From the NCBI GenBank assembly GCA_964482235.1, contig CAYZWU010000006.1, positions 1 through 64,000 of the forward strand: a stretch of 64,000 bases of DNA. Direction: 5' to 3'. The stretch is from CAYZWU01 sp964482235. Its GTDB lineage: Bacteria > Planctomycetota > B15-G4 > CAYZWU01. The number at the start of each line of letters is the position of its first letter. Positions within the stretch are counted from its first letter, which is position 1. The position numbers and the translations under genes are program-made. Positions 9,716-19,290 of the stretch are shown in pieces. Under the pieces are notes generated by a model that saw only the letters and a list, made by a program, of their open reading frames with translations, did no database searches and had not been told where the DNA came from.

Positions 9716-12700
9716 ATGGCGCGATTTTTCAGGCTGAACGGAACTCGTAATGCGCTGAGCGGCACGAGTCGCTTCGGCATCCGAGGTATCACTTTTCTCT
9801 TCATGGCTTGCCTTTTCACGTCTTGCCCGGCCGTCCAGGCATCCGACTGGTTCGACATCGGCCCTGATGAAGATCCGGTCAAGTATGCGAAGCGTGTGAT
9901 CGGAGCGATAGATAGAAAAGGCGCGCAGCTGGATGAAGCACGAAAGAGCGGGAACCTCGGGAAGCAGATCCGCATCTTCAAGGAAATGGTCGAGATCGAG
10001 CGGAAGGTCCTTGGGGATGACCACACCGACGTGGCGGGAGGCCTGCTCAACCTCGCTGATCTGCATGCGCAGCTCGGGCAGGTCAGCCGGGCCAGGGACC
10101 TGCTTCTCGAGGCGCTGGCCATCGTGGAACAGCAGCCGTTCAGCCTCTGGGAGGAGGCGACGATCAGATTCTACATGGAGGAGTTCGAGAGGCGCCAGCA
10201 GATGACTCCCGGGGAAAGGGTTCTCCTGGAGGAATGCAGCAGCATCGACCAGATCCGCAAGAAGCTGGAGGAGAAGGGGAAATGGGATCAAGCCGTTCCC
10301 CTGGCCGAGGAGACGCTGCGGATCAGGAAGGAGCTCCTTGGCGACAACCGTCCGGGATACGCCATGGACCTTCTCGAACTGGGCCTTCTTGTCTGCCAGG
10401 CAGGCGACATCGGTCGCGCGGAATCGATCCTCCAGGAGTCGCTCGCAGTGACGCGGCGCACACTCGGCGAGTGTCACCATCGGTATTCCTGGGGGCTTTT
10501 CTCCCTCGGTCATCTCTACTATCTGATGGAGGATTACGAGCGAGCGGAGCCGTTCCTGCTTGAAGCCTTTGCCCTGTACGAGCGGACCGGGGGGAAGGAT
10601 GACAACAACTACATGAGGATCGCTTCCTTGCTGGGCGAACTCTTCGCCAGAAGATATGATCTCCGGACAGCTTTCGGCTTCGAACGGATCAAGGCGTCAA
10701 GCGAGTTGAGCAAGATAACCCAGAGAGACCTGATCGCCCCGGTCCTGTCGAGGCTTGCCGGATCGCTCTGCCGGCAAGGCGAACTGGGAAGAGCGGAGAA
10801 GGCCTTGCTGAAATCCTTGAAGGCAGGCGACGAGGCCTTTGGCAGGAACCACCCTCGCTACGCCCAGCTGCAGCAAAAGGCGGCTCAGACCTACTGTGAG
10901 ATGGGAGAATTCGACCGGGCGGAATCCCATTTTCTTCAGGCCCTTGAGACGTTCCGGCATCATCTGATGCTGTCATCCCCGTCCCAGCCTGAATGGCAGC
11001 AGATCTCACTGGCGAATCGAATCCGCGGCAGCCTCGATTCCTATCTTTCGTTCGCTTCCACGGCGGCGCTGTCGGGAGGAAAGACATACCTATGGGTGCT
11101 TCCCTGGAAGGGGAGCGCTTTTCTCTACCAGCGCCACATGCGTGCCTTGAGAGATGATCCTGATCTGAAATCCCTGTTCGATGATCTTCGCGACGTCTCG
11201 AATCTCCTGGGAGCCTGTGCTTTCACTGAAGCAGAGCCGGAAAAGCAGGATCTGAGGAGAAAGCGGATCAATGAGCTCTCCGGGCGTCTGGCAGAGATCG
11301 AAAAGGAGCTTTCATCCAGGATGTCCTCGTACCGGAATTTCGATCCAGTCAATAATCCCGGAACAGCGGTGCTTGCCTCCCGGATCGATTTTGCCTCGAT
11401 CTGCTTCAGGGCTCCTGCACCGGCCAGGTCCGGCTCGGGATCGGGCGCCGGAGTGGATGACGCCGCCCCTGAAGTCAGAAGCTTCCAGGAAGAAATCTCC
11501 CGGGAGCTGGCCAGCCGGAGCGCGGCGTACCGGCAAGCTTCATCGTCCCTGCTACAGGGTCCTGGCGGTACTCCTTGCGGCTTGCCTCCAAAGGCGGTCC
11601 TCGTCGACTTTCTCGAGTACACCCGGACCCTCTACGGGCAAACAACATCGGGGAAAGAGATCCCGCAGGAACGCCATCTGGCCGCTTTCGTACTCCGCAA
11701 CGAGACACCCGTCGAGTTCGTCGATCTGGGCCCCGTGGAACCGATCCGGCTTGCCGTCGAATCGTGGCGCAGAAAGATGTGCGGCGAGAAAAGAGAGAGC
11801 ACGACAGATAGGGGAAAAACGCTCTCGGAAAAGGCATCCGCGCAGGACATCGACTGGACCCGCGACAGGACGGCACTGCGACTCAGGCAACTCCTCTGGG
11901 AGCCGCTCAAGGAAAGTGTCGCCGGCGCCGGCCTGGTGTTGATCTCCCCGGACAGCTGTCTCGGTCTTCTTCCCATTGCCGCCTTGCCCGGCTCCCGGCC
12001 CGGAACTTACCTGGTGGAAGAGGTTGCAATGGCCAGGATCCCCACACCGCAGCTCCTTCCAGGCATCATGTCTGCCGAACCGGCTGACGATACCGGATCG
12101 TTGCCCTCGCTCTTCCTGGTGGGGGGAGTGGACTTCGATGCGGAGCTTCCGGAAAAGCACGTCTCACCAGACAGCAAGGTCGCGATGCGAGGCAGCCTGG
12201 AGGAGTGGAAGGCGTTCCCTACCCTCACGCACACTGGCAGCGAAATCGTTCACGTGAAGGACCAGTTCGCCCGCCTTTTTCCCGGTGCAGCCATCACTGC
12301 CCTGTCGGGCCGGGCTGCCGCGGAAGGGGTATTCCGCGAGGAGGCGGGCAGGCACCGCTTCATCCACCTGGCCACGCACGGTTTCTTCGCTCCTCCCGAG
12401 GTGAAGGAAGCACTCGATCTTCTCAAGCGTGATCCGAAGCGACCGCTTAATCCATCGAATAGCGGCGGATTGTCGACCTGCCATCCCGGCCTCCTGTCCG
12501 GCATCGTCTTCGCCGGTGCGAACAGACAGCAGCCGCAAGGCCGTGACGACGGGATCTTCACGGCAGTGGAGATGGCGGCCTCCGACCTCTCGGGCGTTGA
12601 ACTCATGGTGCTGTCGGCCTGCGAGACGGGGCTGGGAGTGTCGACGGGCGGCGAGGGCTATATCGGCCTGCTGCGCGCGGCGCAGCTGGCCGGAGCCCGG

Positions 12701-12892
12701 ACCGTGGTGGCGAGCCTCTGGAAGGTGAACGACGAGGCGACGCGGGAGCTCATGGGGCGCTTCTACGAGAACCTCTGGTCCGGGAGACTTCCGAAGCTCG
12801 AGGCGCTTCGCCAGGTGCAGCTCGAAATGATTGCACGGAAGGCCCCGCCGAAGCATTGGGCCGCCTGGGTCCTGTCGGGCGACTGGCGATAG
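9716..12892 (+). CDS. Exported TPR-CHAT domain protein (caspase-like cysteine protease)
   Basis: The product is 1058 aa; GGGAGGA lies 5 bases before the ATG. A signal sequence covers about 1-43, either cleaved after VQA or lipid-anchored at the Cys in FTSCP. TPR-like helices with the family phrase ERKVLGDDHTDVA occupy about 60-420, a helical linker runs to about 690, and a CHAT domain fills about 700-1058. The caspase-type dyad is intact: His888 in HLATHG and Cys969 in LSACETGLG, followed by GGEGYIGLLRAAQLAGA and ASLWKV. CHAT proteases are clan CD peptidases usually switched on by a partner or ligand bound by the repeats. A patatin-like phospholipase starts 125 bases downstream, which makes it a candidate target or co-effector; this pairing is inference. 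Confidence 0.88.
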   Translation: MARFFRLNGTRNALSGTSRFGIRGITFLFMACLFTSCPAVQASDWFDIGPDEDPVKYAKRVIGAIDRKGAQLDEARKSGNLGKQIRIFKEMVEIERKVLGDDHTDVAGGLLNLADLHAQLGQVSRARDLLLEALAIVEQQPFSLWEEATIRFYMEEFERRQQMTPGERVLLEECSSIDQIRKKLEEKGKWDQAVPLAEETLRIRKELLGDNRPGYAMDLLELGLLVCQAGDIGRAESILQESLAVTRRTLGECHHRYSWGLFSLGHLYYLMEDYERAEPFLLEAFALYERTGGKDDNNYMRIASLLGELFARRYDLRTAFGFERIKASSELSKITQRDLIAPVLSRLAGSLCRQGELGRAEKALLKSLKAGDEAFGRNHPRYAQLQQKAAQTYCEMGEFDRAESHFLQALETFRHHLMLSSPSQPEWQQISLANRIRGSLDSYLSFASTAALSGGKTYLWVLPWKGSAFLYQRHMRALRDDPDLKSLFDDLRDVSNLLGACAFTEAEPEKQDLRRKRINELSGRLAEIEKELSSRMSSYRNFDPVNNPGTAVLASRIDFASICFRAPAPARSGSGSGAGVDDAAPEVRSFQEEISRELASRSAAYRQASSSLLQGPGGTPCGLPPKAVLVDFLEYTRTLYGQTTSGKEIPQERHLAAFVLRNETPVEFVDLGPVEPIRLAVESWRRKMCGEKRESTTDRGKTLSEKASAQDIDWTRDRTALRLRQLLWEPLKESVAGAGLVLISPDSCLGLLPIAALPGSRPGTYLVEEVAMARIPTPQLLPGIMSAEPADDTGSLPSLFLVGGVDFDAELPEKHVSPDSKVAMRGSLEEWKAFPTLTHTGSEIVHVKDQFARLFPGAAITALSGRAAAEGVFREEAGRHRFIHLATHGFFAPPEVKEALDLLKRDPKRPLNPSNSGGLSTCHPGLLSGIVFAGANRQQPQGRDDGIFTAVEMAASDLSGVELMVLSACETGLGVSTGGEGYIGLLRAAQLAGARTVVASLWKVNDEATRELMGRFYENLWSGRLPKLEALRQVQLEMIARKAPPKHWAAWVLSGDWR

Positions 12893-13017
12893 AGGCGGGG
12901 AGAATAGGTAGAAGTAAGAAGTTTCGGTCCCGAAGATAACCGCAATTACGAGGGACAGGACGTGTCCAGGACCGGGAATATCAGATCATTTGCCTTCAAT
13001 GCTCAGGGAGGAAGGTC

Positions 13018-15162
13018 ATGAGTTGTTCATTCACCGCGAGGATGGCCTGCGTGTTCGTTTTTAGCGTAGGTCTGTTCTTTCACACCGCCTGCACGCACGA
13101 TTACACCCGCTGGATGCCCGATACGGGTTATTTCAAGGAGTTATCGCATGCGGATCTTTCAAGTGTGGGAAGGTATGTAAAGAAATCGGAAAATTCAGAT
13201 GAGGAAAAGGAATATCAAGAAAAATCGTCCGAGGAACGATTCGAATTATTCATGCAAAATAGTATTCTCCCGCAAGCTCAGGTTGCAATGAAGGAAGAGG
13301 AGAGCCCCGTTGAAGGACTGAAAGAGGTGTACTGGAATCGGCTTCTCAAGGAAAAGCGTTTTTCCGAGGTGTTTGACGCCTTCAAGATATGCGGACTGCC
13401 GTCGAATCCCGGTCTGTTGAGCCAGAGTGAGGCCGAAATACAGGCCAAGAAAAACTACGTAAAGCTAATGGCGATGTACGGCCACGAGTTCAAGGAAATC
13501 GATTCGGTCAAGAAGGATCGTCACCATTCCAAGCACATCGGATTGGCTCTCTCCGGCGGGGGAATCAGGAGCGCCTCATTCGCCATTGGAGTCCTGCAGG
13601 GGCTGCACGAAGCTGGATTGCTAGACGAAATCGGTTACCTTTCGACTGTATCCGGCGGAGGCTACGCCGGCTCGTGGTACATGCTTCACAACGACGTTCC
13701 GGACCTTCTCGACCGCAAATCCCGACATTTTCAGCATGTCGTGCAGAACGGCTACTACCTTGTTTCAGCCCACGCATCGAAAGCCTTGATGGAGTTGGCG
13801 AGCTACATAGGTTGTCACTCCGTTTTGGTGCCGTTCCACTGGATCATCAACGGCATCTTCGACCTTGACCGGAATATGCCCTGCTTCGATGAACTCTATC
13901 GCCTGGGTATCGAACGGGCCTATCAGTGCGAGGTGCCCTTTGCTTCGACCAAGATGTTCAGGAATAAAAATTATTGCCGAGGGCCCAAGGGCAATCGCGT
14001 GAAGATGTGCGACCTGAAACCGTCCGAGTTGAGAAAAAGGAAGCTTGTGCATGGTCCCGAACCCGGGGAGCGTCCCTTCTGGATCATCAACATGCATCTC
14101 GTTCTCAGCGACGATCGGACCACGAACCGCAACCGCAGCGGCGACGCCTTCGAGCTGACGCCGCTCCGCGCCGGAGCCGATTCGGTCGGCTACGTCGAGG
14201 TGCCAGCCGCGGACCACTCGTCGTGGGACGGTTCGGCGGAATGGATGCTTCCTTGCAACGGCGTGGCCGTATCAGGCGCTGCCATGGACTCGGGAAGCCT
14301 CAAGACAGGCGCGGTCGGCAACGTCTTCATCGACTCGTTCAACCTCAACCTGGGACGCTTCGTGGACAGCTGGGACGACTACTGGATGGAACATGACGGG
14401 GAGAGCTCGTTTTCGTGGCACAGCGTCCTCTATCACCTCACATCGCCGTTCTTCATCTACGGCATCCCCTCGCCGTGGAAGGACTGGCACGAGCTGACAA
14501 AAGAGGCCAAGCGGTTCTACCTCACCGACGGCGGGCATTTCGACAACACGGGCATCTACAGCCTGGTCCGCCGCGGCTGCCGTCTCATCATCTTCAGCGA
14601 CGCGACGCACGATCCTCTCACCTCGCATTGGAACGATCTGAACGAAGTCTCCCGGGCGTCGACCTTCGAATCGCTGCGCGAGGTGGAGTACAAGCTCCTT
14701 TCCGACTTCGGCACGGAGATGGAGATCGAGTGGGATCTCTTCGATCCCCTGGGAGCGAGGAGCAGGAACAGCGGGAAGCAAACCAAGCTGCCCACCATCC
14801 TCCGGGCGCGGATCCGCAACCTGCCGATCCACACGAAGGGGGAGATGAGGAAGACCTGCAAATGCCGTCCCGGCGAAGATTGCCCGAAGTGCGAGGACGT
14901 AGTGACGATCCTCTGCATCAAGGCCGCCTACAAGATCGACGAGGACAACAAGTCGATAAACACCTTTCTCGACGGCGAGAAGCAGGATTCGCCCCAGTTT
15001 CCTCACGAGACCACGATGAACCAGTTCTACACCGAGCAGCAGATCCTCTCCTACAGCACACTGGGACGGGAGACCGTGCTGGGCAACTACGATGAATTGG
15101 ATATGGAATTCAAGAGGATCAAGGATATCTATTCCGCCTCCAGGAAGGATGGGCAGCCATGA
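13018..15162 (+). CDS. Patatin-like phospholipase, probable lipoprotein
   Basis: The product is 714 aa. The N-terminal signal ends in FFHTAC with Cys25 as a possible lipidation site (an imperfect lipobox). The patatin core has the oxyanion glycine run LSGGGIRSASF (from 178), the nucleophile elbow TVSGGGYAG with Ser212, and the DGG box LTDGGHFDNTG with Asp504, so the Ser-Asp dyad is complete. A Cys cluster (614, 616, 622, 625; CKC...CPKC) near the C-terminus could bind metal. The long N-terminal region (30-170) is charged and unassigned. The stop overlaps the start of the next gene (ATGA), showing translational coupling with the lectin-like lipoprotein. Expected activity is lipid acyl hydrolysis at the envelope. 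Confidence 0.87.
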   Translation: MSCSFTARMACVFVFSVGLFFHTACTHDYTRWMPDTGYFKELSHADLSSVGRYVKKSENSDEEKEYQEKSSEERFELFMQNSILPQAQVAMKEEESPVEGLKEVYWNRLLKEKRFSEVFDAFKICGLPSNPGLLSQSEAEIQAKKNYVKLMAMYGHEFKEIDSVKKDRHHSKHIGLALSGGGIRSASFAIGVLQGLHEAGLLDEIGYLSTVSGGGYAGSWYMLHNDVPDLLDRKSRHFQHVVQNGYYLVSAHASKALMELASYIGCHSVLVPFHWIINGIFDLDRNMPCFDELYRLGIERAYQCEVPFASTKMFRNKNYCRGPKGNRVKMCDLKPSELRKRKLVHGPEPGERPFWIINMHLVLSDDRTTNRNRSGDAFELTPLRAGADSVGYVEVPAADHSSWDGSAEWMLPCNGVAVSGAAMDSGSLKTGAVGNVFIDSFNLNLGRFVDSWDDYWMEHDGESSFSWHSVLYHLTSPFFIYGIPSPWKDWHELTKEAKRFYLTDGGHFDNTGIYSLVRRGCRLIIFSDATHDPLTSHWNDLNEVSRASTFESLREVEYKLLSDFGTEMEIEWDLFDPLGARSRNSGKQTKLPTILRARIRNLPIHTKGEMRKTCKCRPGEDCPKCEDVVTILCIKAAYKIDEDNKSINTFLDGEKQDSPQFPHETTMNQFYTEQQILSYSTLGRETVLGNYDELDMEFKRIKDIYSASRKDGQP

Positions 15163-15722
15163 GCTGCGCAAAGATCGTCTTTCCGGCTCTTCTTGCGGCG
15201 ATCGTTTCGGCCGGCTGCGCCCAGGTCCACCAGCCCGGAATCCATCAGCAGGGGATCGCCGAACCGATCAGGACTCTCTGGATCGATTCGGGCAAGGCGT
15301 GGCAGAATACCCACGTCTGGGCGGAAGAAGGCGACCTGATCGTCATCCGGGCAGAGGGGACGTGGTCGCCCGGCCTCGTCGACTGCGGACCCGACGGCGT
15401 CGATTTTCCGGTCTACAAGTACACTCCTCTTTTCCTGCTCTTCTACCTGCCCAACTTCATCTCAACGGCGCCTCTCAACCTGCTCATCGCCCGCATCGGG
15501 AAAGGAAACCCGATGCCCGTTGGTTCGCGCGCAGAGTTCAGGGCACCGGAATCGGGGGAGCTCTACCTCGCACCCAATGATTACTTTCTCATGAACAACA
15601 CCGGCGGGCTCCGGGTCTGCGTGAAAGTGCAGCGCCGGCACGGGCGGGGATCAGTGAGATCCGCGGAGAAATCGAACGATCACCTCCTCAGAAACCCGGC
15701 GAAGAAGCTCACCTCGAGGTAA
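15159..15722 (+). CDS. Lipoprotein with PA-IL (LecA)-like galactose-binding fold
   Basis: The product is 187 aa. The signal peptide ends in the lipobox VSAG-C (Cys20). The mature part resembles PA-IL-type lectin domains seen in planctomycete proteins: a stretch with GDLIVIRAEGTW, then GPDG, then a loop with LIARIGKG, and the end motif GELYLAPND with NNTGGLRVCV. Ca2+ and sugar binding are properties of the PA-IL family and not demonstrable here. The gene overlaps the phospholipase stop by four bases. Its last 43 bases overlap the 3' end of the convergent exporter gene at 15680. Confidence 0.7.
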   Translation: MSCAKIVFPALLAAIVSAGCAQVHQPGIHQQGIAEPIRTLWIDSGKAWQNTHVWAEEGDLIVIRAEGTWSPGLVDCGPDGVDFPVYKYTPLFLLFYLPNFISTAPLNLLIARIGKGNPMPVGSRAEFRAPESGELYLAPNDYFLMNNTGGLRVCVKVQRRHGRGSVRSAEKSNDHLLRNPAKKLTSR

Positions 15723-16954
15723 TAGAAGATCACCCCGATGACGAGGGCCGGAATTGTGGTGATCAGCGTCGCCTTGAACGCCGACTTCCTGTCCATGGCG
15801 AGGAGGGGGAAGAGCGCGTCGCCGTCCTGGGAGATGGCGTTGGACAGGAGCGCGGCGAAGGGGAGCCACCCCTTGATGAAGAGCGCCACGAAGATGATCT
15901 GCGGTCCGCAGCCCGGGATGATGCCCACCAGCGCTCCCACGATGACGGCGAAGAGTCCCGCCGCCGTCATGATCTCCATGGCAAGATCCTCGCCCTGCGC
16001 GTAGTCGCCGCCGCCGATGCTGTAGATGAGGATCTCGTAGAGCAGGTAGGCGACAAAGACCCAGGTGCCCACGAAGGCGGTCTCCTGGGCGTTGTGGATG
16101 AACGTCTCCTTGAGCGACATCAGCTTCAGCTCCGACTCCTCGTGGGTGTCGTCGCTGAGGAACTTCTTTCCCATGATCATCAGGATGATGGAGAGAAAGG
16201 TCCCCGCCGCCCCGATGACCGTCACGGATGTCGATACGCCGAGACCCTCGAAATCGATCTGGCAGAGGAGAAGAACACCCAGGACGAGCCCGGCCAGGAT
16301 CACGAGCCAGTAGATCCAGTATCCCTTGTGCGTGATCTGGTGTCCCAGGGTGTCGGGATCCTGGTGCCCCTTGATCTCGTGGTGAAGGACCCGGTCGATC
16401 TCATCCCCTTCATCGTGGCCGATGTGAACGAGCTGGGAGGCCCTGGCGTCCGTGGCGTCGCTGAGAGCCCTGTCCAGGATCCTGTGATCCACCTGGTCGC
16501 GGTGCTTTTCAAAAGAGTCCGGAGCGGATGCGTCCGGCGCGGCCGCGCCTTTCCCGTCCTTTCGGAAAAAATCGACGGCATACCCCGTGATGACGGCAGC
16601 GACAAAGGAGAGGAAACTGATCAGCAGATAATGAAGGGGGAGGGTGGAGATCATCACGAAGGCCGAATCGCCTGCCGTGGCGATCAGCGCGGCGACAACG
16701 GTCCCGAAGGAGACCGAACCCTTGAGATAGAGGGGCATCACCAGGATCGCGCCGCCGCATCCCGGCGTCAGTCCCAGGAAGGCGCCCATCAAGGGCTGCC
16801 ATTTCCTGTGCCGGACGATGCCCTGGATCAGGCGGCCCTGCTTCTTGTAGTTGATGTAGCCGAAGATGATCAGCACGGCGCCGACAAAGACGGTGACCTG
16901 GAGAAACGCTCCTTCCGCGCTGCTGATGAAGAGATCCAGGATGTCCGCTGCCAT
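15680..16954 (-). CDS. Putative manganese/heavy-metal exporter (10-TM, PF11449 ArsP_2-like)
   Basis: The product is 424 aa with about ten hydrophobic helices in two halves. Each half carries a PGCG motif in a membrane segment (GLTPGCGGAILVMPLY, and GIIPGCGPQIIFVALF), the hallmark of this putative manganese transporter/arsenic-efflux-like family. A His- and Asp-rich soluble loop (about 150-215, with HIGHDEGDEID, HHEIKGHQDPD and HQITH) is a plausible metal sensor or scavenger. GAGGTG lies 4 bases before the ATG. Metal specificity cannot be decided from sequence. The gene stands alone on the minus strand and its 3' end overlaps the lectin-like lipoprotein gene. Confidence 0.8.
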   Translation of the reverse strand: MAADILDLFISSAEGAFLQVTVFVGAVLIIFGYINYKKQGRLIQGIVRHRKWQPLMGAFLGLTPGCGGAILVMPLYLKGSVSFGTVVAALIATAGDSAFVMISTLPLHYLLISFLSFVAAVITGYAVDFFRKDGKGAAAPDASAPDSFEKHRDQVDHRILDRALSDATDARASQLVHIGHDEGDEIDRVLHHEIKGHQDPDTLGHQITHKGYWIYWLVILAGLVLGVLLLCQIDFEGLGVSTSVTVIGAAGTFLSIILMIMGKKFLSDDTHEESELKLMSLKETFIHNAQETAFVGTWVFVAYLLYEILIYSIGGGDYAQGEDLAMEIMTAAGLFAVIVGALVGIIPGCGPQIIFVALFIKGWLPFAALLSNAISQDGDALFPLLAMDRKSAFKATLITTIPALVIGVIFYYLEVSFFAGFLRR

Positions 16955-17077
16955 GAGTCACCTCGTTATTTCCCGGGAACCTGCCGGAGGATCGACGATC
17001 CGTTAATACAGTCTACTAGCATCGCGATCGGGATGTTCCCGGCCGAAATCCGCATGTTTCCGGAAAGGAGAGCCGGA

Positions 17078-19036
17078 TCACTTCCCCACGGTGATGACGG
17101 GCGGCGGCGTGGAGCGCATCAGGAAAAGCAGGGTGAAGCTCGTGCTCGAGATGTCGCTTCCCCATTCGCCCGACCTGATCCCCCAGTGCCCGTCCGCGTG
17201 CTGCTTCTCCAGGAGGTACTCCGCCATCTCCCTGTACCAGTCGTGGTCTCCGATGAAGCGGTTCTCGATCAGCGTGCCCACGCGCCCGAGACTGTACACG
17301 TAGTAATGATAATAGAACTTCCCCGCGTTGGGGCGGGCTTCGACGCACCAGTGGTTCGTCAACCACGACAGCCCGTCGCGGATGGCATACTTGATCTGCG
17401 AGCGGTTCTTCTTTGCGAAGGAGGAGCCGATCTTCATCAGCTCCTCGTAGGAGAGGACGAGGCAGCTCAACCCGATGTTGACGTGGCTGCCTATCGTGCT
17501 CGCCGCCTTTGGGTAGCCGAAGTGGTAGCTCCAGCCGCGTGCCCTCGCCGGAAAGACGTAGAACTCCGGCGTCCCGTTCCTGGAGAAGGCCTTGAACTCC
17601 TTGTACTTGGTCTTGGGTCCGTCCTGGGCCTGGTAGCGGATGTAGTAGTCGAGGACCTCCTCCCAGAGCTCCTTCGAGGACCTGATGCCGCAGCGGCTGG
17701 CCGCCTTCAATCCCAGCACGGCGAACTGTCCGTTCGAGATGTCGTGCTGGTTCATCTTCAGGTTGTAGCGCCACGAGCCGCCCTTCTGGTGATGGCTGAT
17801 CAGGAGCTCGGCGAGCTCCTCCATCCGTTTCCTCTCCTCGGGTTTCAGGTCCCTCTTGAACTCGTACTTCTGCCGGTCGGCGGGAGCCATCCTCGCCACG
17901 GTGAAGCGCTCGTACATCGGCGCCGCCCGCATCTCCATGGCCATGAGGGTGAAGGCGATCCCGTAGGTCTGCTGCGGCGGATTGGCAAAGACGTATTCGA
18001 AGCCCTTCTCGATCCCCTTGTCGTACTTGTTGACACCCGAGTTGAGCAGGGCCAGGAGCGACAGGGATGTGAGCCCCGCAGGGTACTTCTGACTCCAGCC
18101 GTCGCTGAAGGTGCCCCAGGAGCCGTTCTCCTTCTGCCTGCTCTTCAGCCACGCAACGCCGCGGTCGACCGCCGCATCGACGCGTTTCTTGAAAGCCTGC
18201 TCCTCCTCCTTCGAGACCGGCTGCAGGTAGATCCTCTTCTCCACGTCCTCGTCAGCGATCAGGACGTCCTCTGGCAGAGGGTGGGGATCGCCGCCGGAGA
18301 CCGCCGCGGAGTAGGAAAGGGTGTTCTTCATGACGGCGTCGCAGATCCGGTGCCCGGGCGACTCCGCGTCCACGGGCGGCCTGTCGGGCGCACAGGAGAA
18401 GAAGAGACACCGTCCCTTCCCCCAGCCCATTTCCACGCACCAGGGATTCTCTCCACCGGCCCCCTGGGAAGCCAGTACGTGAGCCGGCCTCGCCTTCCGG
18501 ATCGTCCGGAGCAAGACGAAGCGCTCGTCCCAGCCCTTGTCGCCCTTCCAGTCCGCGTTGAGTCGTTCGAGGGAGAGGGTGTGCGGCTTCTTGAAGAGGG
18601 GGTGGCTCTGCTCGATGGATCCGAGCGCTCCGTGGCGCGAGTTGTTCCTCAGCAGAAATGCCTTTTCCGGGAGCCACGGTTCGATGTCCCACTCGTGGCA
18701 GTCCTGGGCGAAGACCAGAACGACGCCCCCCTTCTGCACGAAGGTCCGGATCGACTTGGCCTCGCGGCGGAACCACTTCTGAAGGCCGCGGTCGGACATG
18801 GCATGAGTGCCCACGAGCAGGACGTCGTAAGGCGACAGCTTGAAGCGTCCCTCCTTGATCTTCGGTGCCACGTCGTAGCCCTTGTAGCCGAGCCGCTTCA
18901 GCTGGAGCTTCATGGGGGACTGCTTCGCTTCGCCTCTCGGGGCCTCGAGGAAGGCGATCTTGATCTTCTTTTCCGCCGCGAGGCAGGGGAGCGCCGAGGC
19001 AAGGAGCAGCAGGAAAACAGTGATTGTGCGTGTCAT
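17078..19036 (-). CDS. Secreted DUF4159-like / alpha-alpha-toroid (prenyltransferase-squalene-oxidase repeat) protein
   Basis: The product is 652 aa with a signal peptide (cleavage after CLA, residue 20). About 25-235 form a glutamine-amidotransferase-like (DUF4159-type) domain with YDVLLVGTHAMSD and the phrase GGVVLVFAQDCHEWD. About 285-640 form an alpha/alpha toroid with repeated G-W/S-W-G-x-x motifs (KENGSWGTFSDGW, KGGSWRYNL, ADGHWGI). Terpene-cyclase chemistry is not implied, because the acidic DXDD-type motif is absent. The domain pair is frequent in Planctomycetes and its function is unknown. Confidence 0.75.
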   Translation of the reverse strand: MTRTITVFLLLLASALPCLAAEKKIKIAFLEAPRGEAKQSPMKLQLKRLGYKGYDVAPKIKEGRFKLSPYDVLLVGTHAMSDRGLQKWFRREAKSIRTFVQKGGVVLVFAQDCHEWDIEPWLPEKAFLLRNNSRHGALGSIEQSHPLFKKPHTLSLERLNADWKGDKGWDERFVLLRTIRKARPAHVLASQGAGGENPWCVEMGWGKGRCLFFSCAPDRPPVDAESPGHRICDAVMKNTLSYSAAVSGGDPHPLPEDVLIADEDVEKRIYLQPVSKEEEQAFKKRVDAAVDRGVAWLKSRQKENGSWGTFSDGWSQKYPAGLTSLSLLALLNSGVNKYDKGIEKGFEYVFANPPQQTYGIAFTLMAMEMRAAPMYERFTVARMAPADRQKYEFKRDLKPEERKRMEELAELLISHHQKGGSWRYNLKMNQHDISNGQFAVLGLKAASRCGIRSSKELWEEVLDYYIRYQAQDGPKTKYKEFKAFSRNGTPEFYVFPARARGWSYHFGYPKAASTIGSHVNIGLSCLVLSYEELMKIGSSFAKKNRSQIKYAIRDGLSWLTNHWCVEARPNAGKFYYHYYVYSLGRVGTLIENRFIGDHDWYREMAEYLLEKQHADGHWGIRSGEWGSDISSTSFTLLFLMRSTPPPVITVGK

Positions 19037-19290
19037 CGGAATCCCAAGCAGTTCGTTTCCAGACGGAAAAATCTGAATCAGCGCTGCATTCTAGATCTTG
19101 CCCGTCCCGATCTCAAGGGAACAAGACTCCGGGTAGTTTCAAGAAGTTCCTGAATACCTGCCGATATAAGGGAATGAGTCCGTTTCAACAGCCGCTGCCT
19201 CCTCGTGACTCACGTTCGAAAGCGTTGTTCTCGAATCGACTCCCGCGGCGCATGTCCTGCAGGGGAGTCACACTGATCAGGAGATTGAAA

